A DNA stretch of 14,500 nt from Symbiodinium natans (taxonomy: Eukaryota; Sar; Dinophyceae; Suessiales; Symbiodiniaceae), in assembly GCA_905221605.1 (NCBI GenBank), contig CAJNDS010002732.1, positions 153,001 to 167,500 of the forward strand, written 5' to 3'. The translations under genes and the position numbers were made by a program. Positions 7,250 through 14,348 of the stretch are shown piece after piece. Numbering within the stretch: the first letter of the stretch is position 1; each line of letters begins with the position of its first letter. The notes beneath the pieces were generated by a model, which was not told the origin of the DNA, made no database searches, and worked only from the letters and a program-made list of their open reading frames with translations.

Positions 7250-8026
7250 AAAGGATTCAGCAGCTTTGGCAAATTGATTTATCCTTGGGAGAAAACAGTT
7301 CTTAGTTGCTCTTCGAGACTGCAAGGTACACACCAGATGTTGCTGATCTCCTGCGCCCTGAGCAGTGGCTCCATGGATTTCTTGATATGCACACGGACAA
7401 GGCCTATGGAGGGCACAGAGAGTAGCGATGACTTCGGCTGCAAAGACGCGACAATCAGGGATCACAGAGGGATGAGACTGAAGTGGACCTTCGGATCTGC
7501 GGAGCCATACCTTGCACAAACATGTGATCTTGAAGAGTTGCATGCCAAATACCACGTTTGGTCCAACTGGAAGAAGCTTCGATTCATGGCTCCTTTTGCG
7601 CTCGTTGTGCCTGCGCAGGTCACGTTTGCCCGGAGCTTGGGATCAACAGAACACGGGTAGCAGCAAACCCCGAACCTCAAAACCCTTGTTGCGCGCAGCT
7701 CACCGAGGACCCCATCACCCATGAGCTGGACATCTCAGGTCTATCCAGAAGTTCGAAAAGAAACCTCAGAGCTTCTTGTCTCGATTGGGGTGTTGTTACT
7801 CAATCAAAAATTCTTTTCTGGTGTGTCCTTTTTTTGCTTAGGCAACAGCCCCGAAAGCTTAAAGAGAAGAAACCGTCAACCAGCCCAAGCCGAAGTCCAA
7901 AGCTTCGTGCCGCTGGTCCTTTCAAGGGGTGGACCGTCCATTAGAAGGAGAATCCTTACAAAGGGGGAGCCTAGACCTTCATTGTGGGTTGTTTTTGGGG
8001 GACGTGGTTTAGGGCTTAGGGAAGCC
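7250..8026 (+). pseudogene. Upstream half of a long frame leading into telomere tracts
   Basis: The frame with codons starting at 7250 is open from 7250 to 7657, has one TAG at 7658, and is open again to TAA 8027, which lies beside a degenerate TTTAGGG tract. Readings include SAEPYLAQTCDLEELHAKYH near 7496-7555 and RSFVPLV-like segments rich in Arg and Pro before 8000. No family is recognised. A spliced alternative exists: CAG|GT at 7618/7619, an AG at 7697-7698, CAG|GT at 7738/7739 and a pyrimidine-rich CTTTTTTTGCTTAG ending at 7841 give phase-consistent introns 7619-7698 and 7739-7841, removing the TAG at 7658. A neighbouring frame at 7213-7425, with TAG at 7303, is also coding-like (TPDVADLLRPEQWLHGFLDM). 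The same frame continues through the telomere-tract region to 8917. Confidence 0.38.
8006..8021 (+). repeat. Degenerate TTTAGGG pair
   Basis: GGTTTAGGGCTTAGGG, one perfect unit and one with C for T. It closes the upstream open frame; TAA 8027 follows six bases later. The next tract, 35 bp on, is in the opposite orientation. Confidence 0.8.
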
Positions 8027-8055
8027 TAAGTCCTGAACTATCGAATCTGGAACCT

Positions 8056-8075
8056 CTAAACCCTAAACCCTAAAC
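8056..8075 (-). repeat. Internal telomere-type tract, CCCTAAA orientation
   Basis: CTAAACCCTAAACCCTAAAC, between two and three units with the G-rich strand on minus. Contains the in-frame TAA at 8057 of the long frame. A weaker CTCTAAAACC at 8144-8153 supplies TAA 8147. Confidence 0.95.
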
Positions 8076-8247
8076 TCAAAGTCGACCCTGCACCCCCTAC
8101 CCTGGCCCCCCCTGGCCACCCGACCTGCTTCTGCCTCAAACCCCTCTAAAACCTCTCCTTTTCTGTGCAGCTGAAACCCGTGCTACCACCGGGCCTCAAA
8201 CCTCTCCCTTGGCTGAAAGTGGCCATCGGTGAAAGGGATTGCCATGA

Positions 8248-8267
8248 GTTTAGGCCTAAACCCTAAA
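8248..8267. repeat. Head-to-head telomere-unit junction
   Basis: TTTAGG meets CCTAAACCCTAAA, forming the perfect 14-bp palindrome GTTTAGGCCTAAAC at 8248-8261. The orientation flips at its centre. This is what joining two short telomeric ends or inserting a folded repeat would leave. Confidence 0.85.
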
Positions 8268-8438
8268 AGATCCTACAAGGAATAGGTTTGGGTGGTTTTG
8301 CCGCCTCGGACGGCGTGGGGTGGGAGAAAAGTATTAGATGGCCCTCCACAATCGGGCCAGAGCTGCTCTTCGTACCTGACGAGGCATTCGAGCCGCTGCT
8401 GCATCCTAACCTTCACAGCATCTACGCCCTGTTACAGC

Positions 8439-8463
8439 AAACCCTAAACCCTAAACCCTAAAC
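8439..8463 (-). repeat. Internal telomere-type tract, three CCCTAAA units
   Basis: AAACCCTAAACCCTAAACCC followed by TAAAC. Removing exactly 21 bp restores CAG CAA ACG GAC ATT in the surrounding open frame, so its length is frame-neutral although it carries TAA at 8459. Confidence 0.95.
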
Positions 8464-8511
8464 GGACATTCCAACCGATGCCTTGCCGGCCTTGTGCGAG
8501 TGTGAGCGTCG

Positions 8512-8608
8512 AAACCCTAACCCTAAACCCTAAACCCTAAACCCTAAACCCTAAACCCTAAACCCTAAACCCTAAACCCTAAACCCTAAACCCTTACTAA
8601 ACCCTAAA
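8512..8608 (-). repeat. Main CCCTAAA array
   Basis: AAACCCT, one 6-bp AACCCT unit, then ten perfect AAACCCT units at 8525-8594, a TACT interruption and one more unit at 8599-8605. G-rich strand is minus. It faces the TTTAGGG array at 8701-8766 across about 92 bp. The length between the open flanks (8513-8608) is 96 bp, a multiple of three. Confidence 0.97.
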
Positions 8609-8637
8609 GCCCTTGAGGCAGCCTTGTCTTCGGCCTT

Positions 8638-8679
8638 GCAGCGCTACTTCGACGCTGCGGCTCAGGGGGTGATCCCCTG
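8638..8679 (+). repeat. Two small hairpins between the telomere arrays
   Basis: GCAGCG (8638-8643) pairs with CGCTGC (8653-8658), and CAGGGG (8663-8668) pairs with CCCCTG (8674-8679). Both lie in the loop that would form if the flanking convergent arrays paired. The same DNA reads as open protein-like sequence, so the pairing may be incidental. Confidence 0.5.
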
Positions 8680-8700
8680 GGCTGAGGCTGGGGGCTTTTG

Positions 8701-8766
8701 GGTTTAGGGATGGAGGGTTCAGGGTTTAGGGTTTAGGGTTTAGGGTTTAGGGTTTAGGGTTTAGGG
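8701..8766 (+). repeat. TTTAGGG array opposite the CCCTAAA array
   Basis: GGTTTAGGG, a short interruption, a TTCAGGG variant and six perfect TTTAGGG units at 8725-8766. G-rich strand is plus. Four or more G-runs make an intramolecular G-quadruplex plausible on this strand. Confidence 0.97.
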
Positions 8767-8970
8767 ATTCATCGATTTTCACAGTGAGGAGTGGGTTCTG
8801 CAATCCTTTCAGCCGGACCTTCAGTCAGCCCATGAACAACTCTTTCGTCATTTCTCATATGTAGTTCTGTTCAATAGTATCAGTTCATCTTGGGCTCGTC
8901 AACTGGCCCGTTTGTCCTAGACAAAAGGGGGCCAGATTGCCCGACACACGAGATGTTGGGGTGACGGCTC

Positions 8971-9013
8971 CATCCAGGCGAGGACGTTCTGCAAGCCTGC
9001 TGCAAAAGGGTTT
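8971..9013 (+). repeat. Dispersed module, copy B
   Basis: CATCCAGGCGAGGA, GCAAGCCTGC and GCAAAAGGGTTT in the same order and orientation as at 2407-2448. Here the final GGGTTT runs directly into TTTAGGG units. Confidence 0.8.
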
Positions 9014-9027
9014 AGGGATTTTAGGGG
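9008..9027 (+). repeat. Short TTTAGGG tract after the dispersed module
   Basis: GGGTTTAGGGATTTTAGGGG: two TTTAGGG units separated by AT. It abuts copy B of the dispersed module. Confidence 0.85.
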
Positions 9028-9133
9028 CTTCTGAGACTCTCAGAGGGTTGTTTAAGGAAAATGCTGTTTTTTTCCTTGTCGCGGGCTTTGGGGTTTCAGA
9101 GGGCTTTGGGGATCAACATACGTGAGGGTCCTG

Positions 9134-9251
9134 GGTATGATTTGGGATATTCCCCCTTAATCTCTTAATAGGGATATAGTACCCCCTATGATAATCACGA
9201 CAATCCCGATCAAGGACTGTTAGTATCAGGGGGAGCATCCCAAGGTATGAT
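9134..9251. mobile_element. Foldback/MITE-like element, copy 2, with perfect 8-bp duplication
   Basis: The element spans 9142-9243 (102 bp) and is bracketed by identical GGTATGAT at 9134-9141 and 9244-9251. Left end TTGGGATATTCCCCCT and right end, read on minus, TTGGGATGCTCCCCCT differ at two of 16 positions. Read on the minus strand it aligns along its length with copy 1 at 4477-4583, sharing TACTAAC(A/T)GTCCTT, GGGATTGTC and GGGGTACTATA, so the copies are in opposite orientation. The intact duplication suggests this is the younger copy. No transposase is visible. Confidence 0.85.
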
Positions 9252-9425
9252 GGTCGCAGGTTATGGTTTTGGGCCCGTGGGTGGGCAGGCGCTTTTGTGA
9301 CGGTTTGGGGGGTCCAAGTCCTTTAGGGGGTCTAGGCCTATGAGGGTTTGGGGGTGCTTTTGTTGGATCTCTACGATTTTGGAGCATCTGGTGGCAGTTA
9401 AGGTGCTCCCGCTTGACGATCCTCA
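9252..9425. other. G/T-rich spacer, no gene seen
   Basis: Contains runs such as GGTTTGGGGGGTCC and CTTTAGGGGGTC that are G-rich but not regular telomere units. It separates the foldback element from the ATG at 9426. Confidence 0.5.
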
Positions 9426-9581
9426 ATGCGCAAGGTCGGCCACGAGAACGACTTCGAGGAAGTTGTCATGGATGAGGAAGAAGGGTCCAGAGGAGCAAGA
9501 TTGATTGCGGTCTCCCACAGTCTGAAAGATCAAATGGATCGCATCTTGCAGGTTCTGGGTCGCATATATATATATATATAA
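9426..9581 (+). CDS. Possible first exon, acidic N-terminus
   Basis: ATG 9426 is the first start after an in-frame TGA at 9414. The frame encodes 51 residues, beginning MRKVGHENDFEEVVMDEEEG and continuing with a helix-like SHSLKDQMDRILQ. CAG|GTTCTGG at 9549-9557 is a good 5' splice donor in phase 0; without splicing the frame runs into the (TA)n tract as IYIYI and stops at 9579. A 113-codon minus-strand ORF overlaps. No family is recognised. The acidic, balanced composition is protein-like, but one short exon is weak evidence. Confidence 0.28.
   Translation: MRKVGHENDFEEVVMDEEEGSRGARLIAVSHSLKDQMDRILQVLGRIYIYI
9564..9580. repeat. (AT)n microsatellite
   Basis: Eight AT units plus A. It would lie in an intron if the donor at 9551/9552 is used. 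Confidence 0.95.
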
Positions 9582-9592
9582 ATTACTCGTAA

Positions 9593-10016
9593 GAATACAA
9601 AAAGATACTTGCACAAAAAGCAGTAGAGCCTTGCGGAGGACTTCTGCACCTCGGCTTCCTCTCGGCAGCGATCCGGGAGATGATGATCGAGGCTGGCCAG
9701 TAGGCATCACTGCAGGAGCTGGCAATCGCTGTTTTTTTTCAAGAGGTGGAGGTATCCCGGTCACTCAAGCACGACAGCATGAGGAGCCCAGAAAAATGCC
9801 ACTGCATTCCGATTTCTTCTGTTGGTTGCATTCTTGGCGTGCCTGAGGAGAGGGTCTCTATGGCACGTGCCCCAATTGTTTGTGTATGTTGAAGGCTCGA
9901 CATCTGTTCCGCGAATCCATTTAATCATTTGCATGCCTGAGGTCTCAGTTCCTGGCTTGGATCAGGACACTGGCCTGTCGCAAGTTGAAAAGTTGGTTGA
10001 GACTTTGTTCATGTGA
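9593..10016 (+). pseudogene. Broken continuation downstream of the possible first exon
   Basis: A plus-strand frame runs 9593-9892 with one TAG at 9701 and reads GGLLHLGFLSAAIREMMIEA before the stop and ELAIAVFFQEVEVSRSLKHD after it. A shift of frame near 9880 continues as VYVEGSTSVPRIHLIICMPE to TGA 10014. Together about 140 codons with one stop and one shift. No family is recognised. It may belong with the ATG exon at 9426, but I could not find an acceptor that joins them in phase. Confidence 0.27.
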
Positions 10017-10596
10017 TGTACTCTAACGAGAAACCTTGTACAACCGATACCCAATAGCACATGACACAAGGCATACGAAATGTATCATACACACGTAGCA
10101 TGCAGCGATATCGCACAGCATTCATCTTACATATCTAGTATGTAGTTCTTGATCTGTAGGTAATGGATATATATATACATACATATATATGACTACTTTG
10201 TGTCTATATACATGTGTATATGTATACTTAATTATGATATTACCTGATATGATATGATATGATATGGTATGGTATGATACAATATGATATGAAATGATGA
10301 TGTATGGCATTACACATGTCTAGTTTTGTTTTATGAATATATGTATCGAAGCTTCGTTATCGAGTACAGTGCGTGTTGCATATGACATACTATACGCTGA
10401 GCGTTAGATATTCTATATTCCATACTTTTTTTTACCTCGCATGCATTGTATGTCAAATACTACTTATGAAAAGTATATTGTATTTTGCATAGTGCATAAA
10501 CTGTAACATCGCCATATACGTAGTTGCATAGTACATGCTGAATGATATGTTGCATGATATATGTTACACGCAACGCATAGTATGCTGTGAGACATC
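10017..10596. other. AT-rich microsatellite region, no gene
   Basis: Dominated by TA-, CATA- and GATAT-type simple sequence, with an (AT)n/(CATA) patch at about 10168-10190 and a pentanucleotide array at 10245-10295. GCATA and CATAC words are scattered throughout. The 62-codon minus-strand ORF here (Tyr/Ile/Ser/His repeats) is a translation of the microsatellite. Confidence 0.8.
10245..10295 (+). repeat. (TGATA)n pentanucleotide microsatellite
   Basis: TGATATGATATGATATGATA followed by variants TGGTA, TGATAC and TGAAA. Perfect units are at the left end and decay rightward. Confidence 0.95.
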
Positions 10597-10688
10597 ATGT
10601 ATCCCATGCGTGTGTATTCCATGTTATGTCTGTGGTTGACAACATGCGTTCAACAGCTAGTGTTGGCTGCTGTTGTTCTTGACGTGCC

Positions 10689-11031
10689 ATGTGTTTGGCA
10701 CGCCTTGTCCTTTACAAGGAAGTTGGACTTCACGGATGCCGGGCTCTTGAAGCACGCTTTATGGGGTCCGCGGAGAAGCGTGAAGCACAGCGAGCAACTT
10801 TCGAACGCTGCTTGTTGCCGAGGCTGGCGAACTCTCCCTCGATGACACCGGCAAAGGCAAAGTGCCACTCTGGCAACATGCAGTAGCATGAAAGAACCAT
10901 GCCACACAATGACCCTCAATAAACCTGGATGTAACAGGGTTGACTCATCCGGTATTGTGATCCCAGTGGTATACGTTTTACTCCTGGAAGAGATGGTACG
11001 TCATCATCCCGCGATTGCCAGCCATCTCTAG
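10689..11031 (+). pseudogene. Two abutting short ORFs, unrecognised
   Basis: The first frame, 10689-10886 (65 codons), carries a charged helix-like segment ALEARFMGSAEKREAQRATF. The second has ATG 10888, two bases past the first stop, and runs to TAG 11029 (47 codons) with the hydrophobic IVIPVVYVLLLEEM. A competing frame at 10597-10845 is also open. No family is recognised; the abutting stop and start in different frames look like a one- or two-base shift in an older gene, or chance. Confidence 0.22.
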
Positions 11032-11086
11032 TGACTTGTGTCCAGTCCTCTTTTGGGTGGAAGGTCCGATTCAGTGTCTGGAATAG

Positions 11087-11572
11087 CTGCCAGGGATATC
11101 CTTCCGAGAAGCTACGGAAGCGGTGCGGAAAAAGTCCCGGCTGTCAGCAACAACTGAGGAGAACGCTGCACAAAAGTTTTGTGTTCATCGCTTAAAGTTC
11201 TGATTTTTGCTTGCATAATCTTGGCTTCCAGGAGCTCTACATGGACGGGAGCTGAGCAGGAAAGGGTTGGCGAAGGGCTTGGCCTTTTCCGATGAACGTC
11301 AGGCGAGCATGCTGCTAGCGCGAAGCATCGAGAACGGCTCAACCGCGCCGACCTCCCAGCAGTGCACCAGAGTGACACAATAAGCGGTGTGTCAGGGTTA
11401 GGGATTTAGGGTTTAGGGTGAATTTGGTGCTACCCGTAGGGCAGATTTCAGAACAATAATAGTAGAAATCACATTAATAAGAATTTACATCAAAGAGATG
11501 TCCAGAGGCTCTACGACATGCAAGTTCGTCAAGGCCCTCGCCGCCGGAAACTCGGCATGCGGGCTACTTTGA
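11087..11572 (+). pseudogene. Coding-like frame crossed by a telomere tract
   Basis: A single frame from 11087 to TGA 11570 contains TGA 11201, TAA 11216, TAA 11381 and two stops inside the telomere tract (11399, 11414). Before the tract it reads RELSRKGLAKGLAFSDERQA and after it GEFGATRRADFRTIIVEITL and then KEMSRGSTTCKFVKALAAGN. The frame after the tract equals the frame before it, as in the 7250-8920 and 2104-2547 stretches. No family is recognised. A minus-strand ORF at 11112-11378 overlaps. Confidence 0.27.
11394..11418 (+). repeat. Internal TTTAGGG tract
   Basis: AGGGTTAGGGATTTAGGGTT followed by TAGGG: roughly three units, one shortened and one with an extra A. G-rich strand is plus. 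Confidence 0.92.
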
Positions 11573-12641
11573 GCTCGCGGGGCAGCGTGTAGCAGTGAGC
11601 TCCGGCTTCTGATCAAGGGGCCTCCCCACCCTTAGACGCAAAAAACGACCCCCCAAAAAAAGCGCCCTCGACTGAGAGCTCGAAGTCGATCAGGGTGATG
11701 CCCTGAAGTTCGACCCAGTCGCACCGCGCGAAACTGCAGCTGACAGCGCCAGCTCGGCTTCAGGATGCCCAGCCGATGCAAAGAGCCAGTGGCGCTTTTG
11801 CATTCTGCATGTTCATGAAACGGTGTAGCTACAGCACGGGGAGCCCTCAAGCAGTGGTACCACTGTGCCAAAACCTGCGGTGTTGGATGTCGTGAGTGAT
11901 GATTTGCGCGATGGCCTGGTGATCCCTTGTAAATCTAATCTGACGCGCAGCTACAGGTGAGACGGTTGAAGCGACCGAAGACAACAACACCATGCGTGAG
12001 TGGCAAGCTGGCCAGCCAGTCGAGGCAGCTTTATATCAGATTATGTCACTTAGCGTGGCTACGTGTAGAAGGCAAGCTGACAACTGAATCTTGTATCCTT
12101 CTTCTGCACCTGAGGAGTTCCTGGAAGCCCTGGCCACAGACAGTGCTGTTGCCAGAAAGTGGGGGAAGGACCTTTCAGCGTGAGACTAAGGAGCTGACGG
12201 TGACCACGAAACAGCCAGCAACAGAGGACAGAATCGCAAAGATCTTACCGGCCTGTGGAGGTGAATGGCAGCCTTAAAGAGGTTCGCGTTGTCGTTCTTC
12301 AGGAGGGGGAGGAGGAGGAGGATGCCAGCCAGGCCAGTCGGCAGCAAGCCGGTGAGACCAGGCCTGCTGATTTTATCATCCTGCCAGCAGGCCGCGGAGT
12401 CTTTCGAGGTGCCAGAAGCCGCAGCTGTCTACGTTCAAGAATCGGCTGACACGGACCAGGACGATGACAGGCGGGCCAGACGTGAGCTAAGCACATGGCC
12501 GCTATCACAAGTCGAACGCCTGCCAGGGAGCTCCCGGCACTCCTGCAGAACAACAGGACAGAGTTGATCGACACGGCTTTCCGAACTGCCGAAATCCATC
12601 CAAAAACACTTGAAGACTTAGTTCCAGTGACCGGCTATTGA
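11573..12641 (+). pseudogene. Decayed coding stretch with serial frame shifts
   Basis: Protein-like plus-strand pieces follow one another in changing frames: 11599-11675 (LDAKNDPPKKAPSTESSKS); 11676-11957 with one TAG at 11826 (ALKFDPVAPRETAADSASS, then PAVLDVVSDDLRDGLVIPC); 11944-12190 with TGA 12085 (REWQAGQPVEAALYQIMS, then EEFLEALATDSAVARKWGK); 12185-12277; 12204-12449 (acidic EGEEEEDASQASRQQAGE); 12380-12480 (VQESADTDQDDDRRARRE); and ATG 12495 to TGA 12639 (LLQNNRTELIDTAFRTAEIH). CAG|GTGAGA at 11954-11962 is a near-consensus splice donor. No family is recognised. Frequent shifts suggest a decayed gene; several short exons are the alternative. Confidence 0.33.
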
Positions 12642-12831
12642 AGGAGCACGGATGCGGAAACGCTGGAAGCAGTGGAAGCAGTCCCAGTCGGGCGAGACGC
12701 CGTCCTTGCCCACGCGCTAGGTCGAGCCGACCAGCCTTGACAAACCGATTCAGAGTTGACACCAAAGTCCATGAACTGACATGAATCCTAAACTCAGCCT
12801 AAGCTCTAAGCCCTGATGCAAGGCCTCCAAA

Positions 12832-13571
12832 GTGCCAGTGCACTTCATGCAGAGTGCGCGACAATGCAAAAAGAGCACGATCAATGCTTCGCCGAGATTT
12901 TCGCAGCTTGACCCATATTGGGGGAAGCCTCACCATGCTCGATGGGAGTTAAGGACTTGGGGTATGGATGTCTTGTTTGGATGTGGCCTTCCCAATGGTC
13001 GACCATCTTGTCCGTCAGATGGCCGCAACCAGAGCTCCTAGCAGTCCTAGCTTTCTCATGCCTGCGAAATGGCCTTGAGTCGTTCCCGCCCTTAGACCCT
13101 CGAGCCCAAGGTGCCCCCAAGTTGCACAACCGTGTGGGGCGCTCCCCCGAGAACCCAGGAGTTGCAGGCAGAGATCCAGGACTTGCACCGTCGAACTGCG
13201 AAGGTTCGGTGCCCGACATCAAAGCATACCGGTGCCTTGAACAGGGCCCTACGGTTCAGGGTTTGCATAGGGTTTCGTGGCCTTCGTTCACAATGTTCAA
13301 TGAGGACCCCTGTCATGGAGTTCTAAACAAGGTAGTGGCTTCCTTGCCTATTCTTAATTAACAGGGTATTGGGCTCCTTGAGACGTGGTACTCCCGGACC
13401 AAGTTTCGAGGCTCAGGCAGAGCTTGCCCAGCTGGAACTGGAGCATCACGGTCTTGACAGCTTGCCGACAAGAGAACATAGTGATGCTGGGTCGGCACTA
13501 CACACATGTTTGCAAGTGGTCGCGATGTCAGGTGCTTCGTGCCAAGACATATGTGCAATCATCGGGATCTA
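12832..13571 (+). pseudogene. Overlapping open frames, possible exons, unrecognised
   Basis: A 147-codon ORF at 12918-13361 overlaps ORFs at 12832-13041 and 13111-13326 in another frame. The latter reads TQELQAEIQDLHRRTAKV, helix-like. After CTATTCTTAATTAACAG (ending at 13364), a good 3' splice site, the same frame as 13111 reopens and encodes FEAQAELAQLELEHHGLDSL, stopping at 13570. Which frame is real cannot be settled by eye. A 113-codon minus-strand ORF (12881-13222) also overlaps. No family is recognised. Confidence 0.22.
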
Positions 13572-13748
13572 AGGAGCACCTATCCCATCGCGAAGGCTAG
13601 GGGGTGTGTTTGCGAGCGCAGTTAACTCTGTATCCTGATAAGTGCGATCCCCGGGAATGTGCGGAGAAGAAGCCCGGAATTTATTCAGCGGGATTGCTTT
13701 AATTTCATCCCCCGGAGTTGCTTGAAAATATCGGCGACGCGAAGTTTC

Positions 13749-13798
13749 GGCGAGGAAGCCTTCTGAAAGCCTTCTGAGTTCCCTCTGAAAGCCTCGCC
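13749..13798 (+). repeat. Stem enclosing an 11-bp tandem duplication
   Basis: GGCGAGG (13749-13755) is complementary to CCTCGCC (13792-13798). Immediately inside the left arm, AAGCCTTCTGA occurs twice in tandem (13756-13766 and 13767-13777). Confidence 0.75.
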
Positions 13799-13804
13799 AG
13801 ACCG

Positions 13805-13903
13805 CCCCCCCCCCCCGCAAGCCCCCCCCTGCCCAAAATTGCCCCCCTCCCCACACTAAGGCCGGGATCTTTTGTTCAGCGGGGGGGCGGGGGGCCGGGG
13901 GGG
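13805..13903. repeat. C-run block facing a G-run block
   Basis: C runs of 12 (13805-13816), 8 (13822-13829) and 6 (13842-13847) are followed about 33 bp later by G runs of 7, 6 and 7 (13881-13903). The blocks could pair as a hairpin, and the three long G runs could form a quadruplex by splitting one run. Homopolymers this long are also prone to sequencing error. Confidence 0.85.
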
Positions 13904-14348
13904 TTTCCACTAATCAGCATCCAACATTTCCTGCAAACACTTTGCAGGCCACTTGAATCTTGAATGTTGTGGTTGAACCCATGGCGAAACAGATCCCCAA
14001 AAATCCAGAGCCCTGACCTGCCAGTAGAACAGTCCCCCTTATCGCCCCGGGCTCAGCGTGGTGTTCTACAGATCTGCAGAGGGGCTGGAAGAGCAGGCAG
14101 CCGCTGCTATCGTACTGCATGGGCTGTACTGTAAAAACCTCTAGCCCTCAACCCTTTACTTAAAATCAAGGAGTAATATCGTAATTAAACTTTAGCCCTG
14201 AAAGCCCTATGATTGGCTTTGGCGAGCGCAGGCCTGAATACCGGCAACTCAGATTCGCAAAGAAAAGCCGGAGCCCCATCTCACGGCTAGCAAATGTGCC
14301 CAATTGCAAGGGTGGTATATGCATAAAAGAATCCCTAGACCAGGCTAA

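Larger units (their letters stand above)
8150..8920 (+). pseudogene. Coding-like frame repeatedly interrupted by telomere repeats
   Basis: In the frame used upstream, every stop between 8150 and 8917 falls in a telomere motif: TAA 8264, TAA 8459, stops in the 8512-8608 array, TAG 8705 and those in the second array including TAG 8762. The intervening pieces are open and protein-like: VLPPGLKPLPWLKVAIGERD (8180-8239), a long piece from 8267 with GPELLFVPDEAFEPLLHPNL, TDIPTDALPALCECER (8462-8509), EAALSSALQRYFDAAAQG (8615-8668), and a last piece 8765-8917 with DFHSEEWVLQSFQPDLQSAH, ending at TAG 8918. I recognise no family. TTTTCTGTGCAG ending at 8170 resembles a 3' splice site. A gene decayed by telomeric insertions fits best; a real gene with unusual excised inserts is not excluded. 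Confidence 0.42.
13572..14348. other. No convincing gene; GC-tract and small repeats
   Basis: Holds the 11-bp tandem pair and stem at 13749-13798, the C-run/G-run pair at 13805-13903, and otherwise undistinguished sequence. ORFs across the C/G tracts are low-complexity. CCCTCAACCCTTTACTT near 14147-14163 and TTTAGCCCTGAAAGCCCT near 14191-14208 are at best remnants of telomere-like sequence. Confidence 0.5.

Noticed and set aside
7109-7555. 148-codon minus-strand ORF
   Set aside because: Runs antisense to the better-supported plus-strand frame that continues to 8917, and is probably its shadow.
8439-8766. A chromosome end
   Set aside because: The arrays are short, face each other, and have complex sequence on both sides, so they are internal.
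9423-9764. 113-codon minus-strand ORF
   Set aside because: Includes a translated (AT)n tract (IYIYIYA) and lies opposite a plus-strand ATG exon with a good splice donor.
10122-10310. 62-codon minus-strand ORF rich in Tyr, Ser, His and Ile
   Set aside because: It is a translation of the TGATA and TA microsatellites.
13569-13910. 113-codon minus-strand ORF
   Set aside because: Its Gly/Pro-rich part is a translation of the C and G homopolymer runs.
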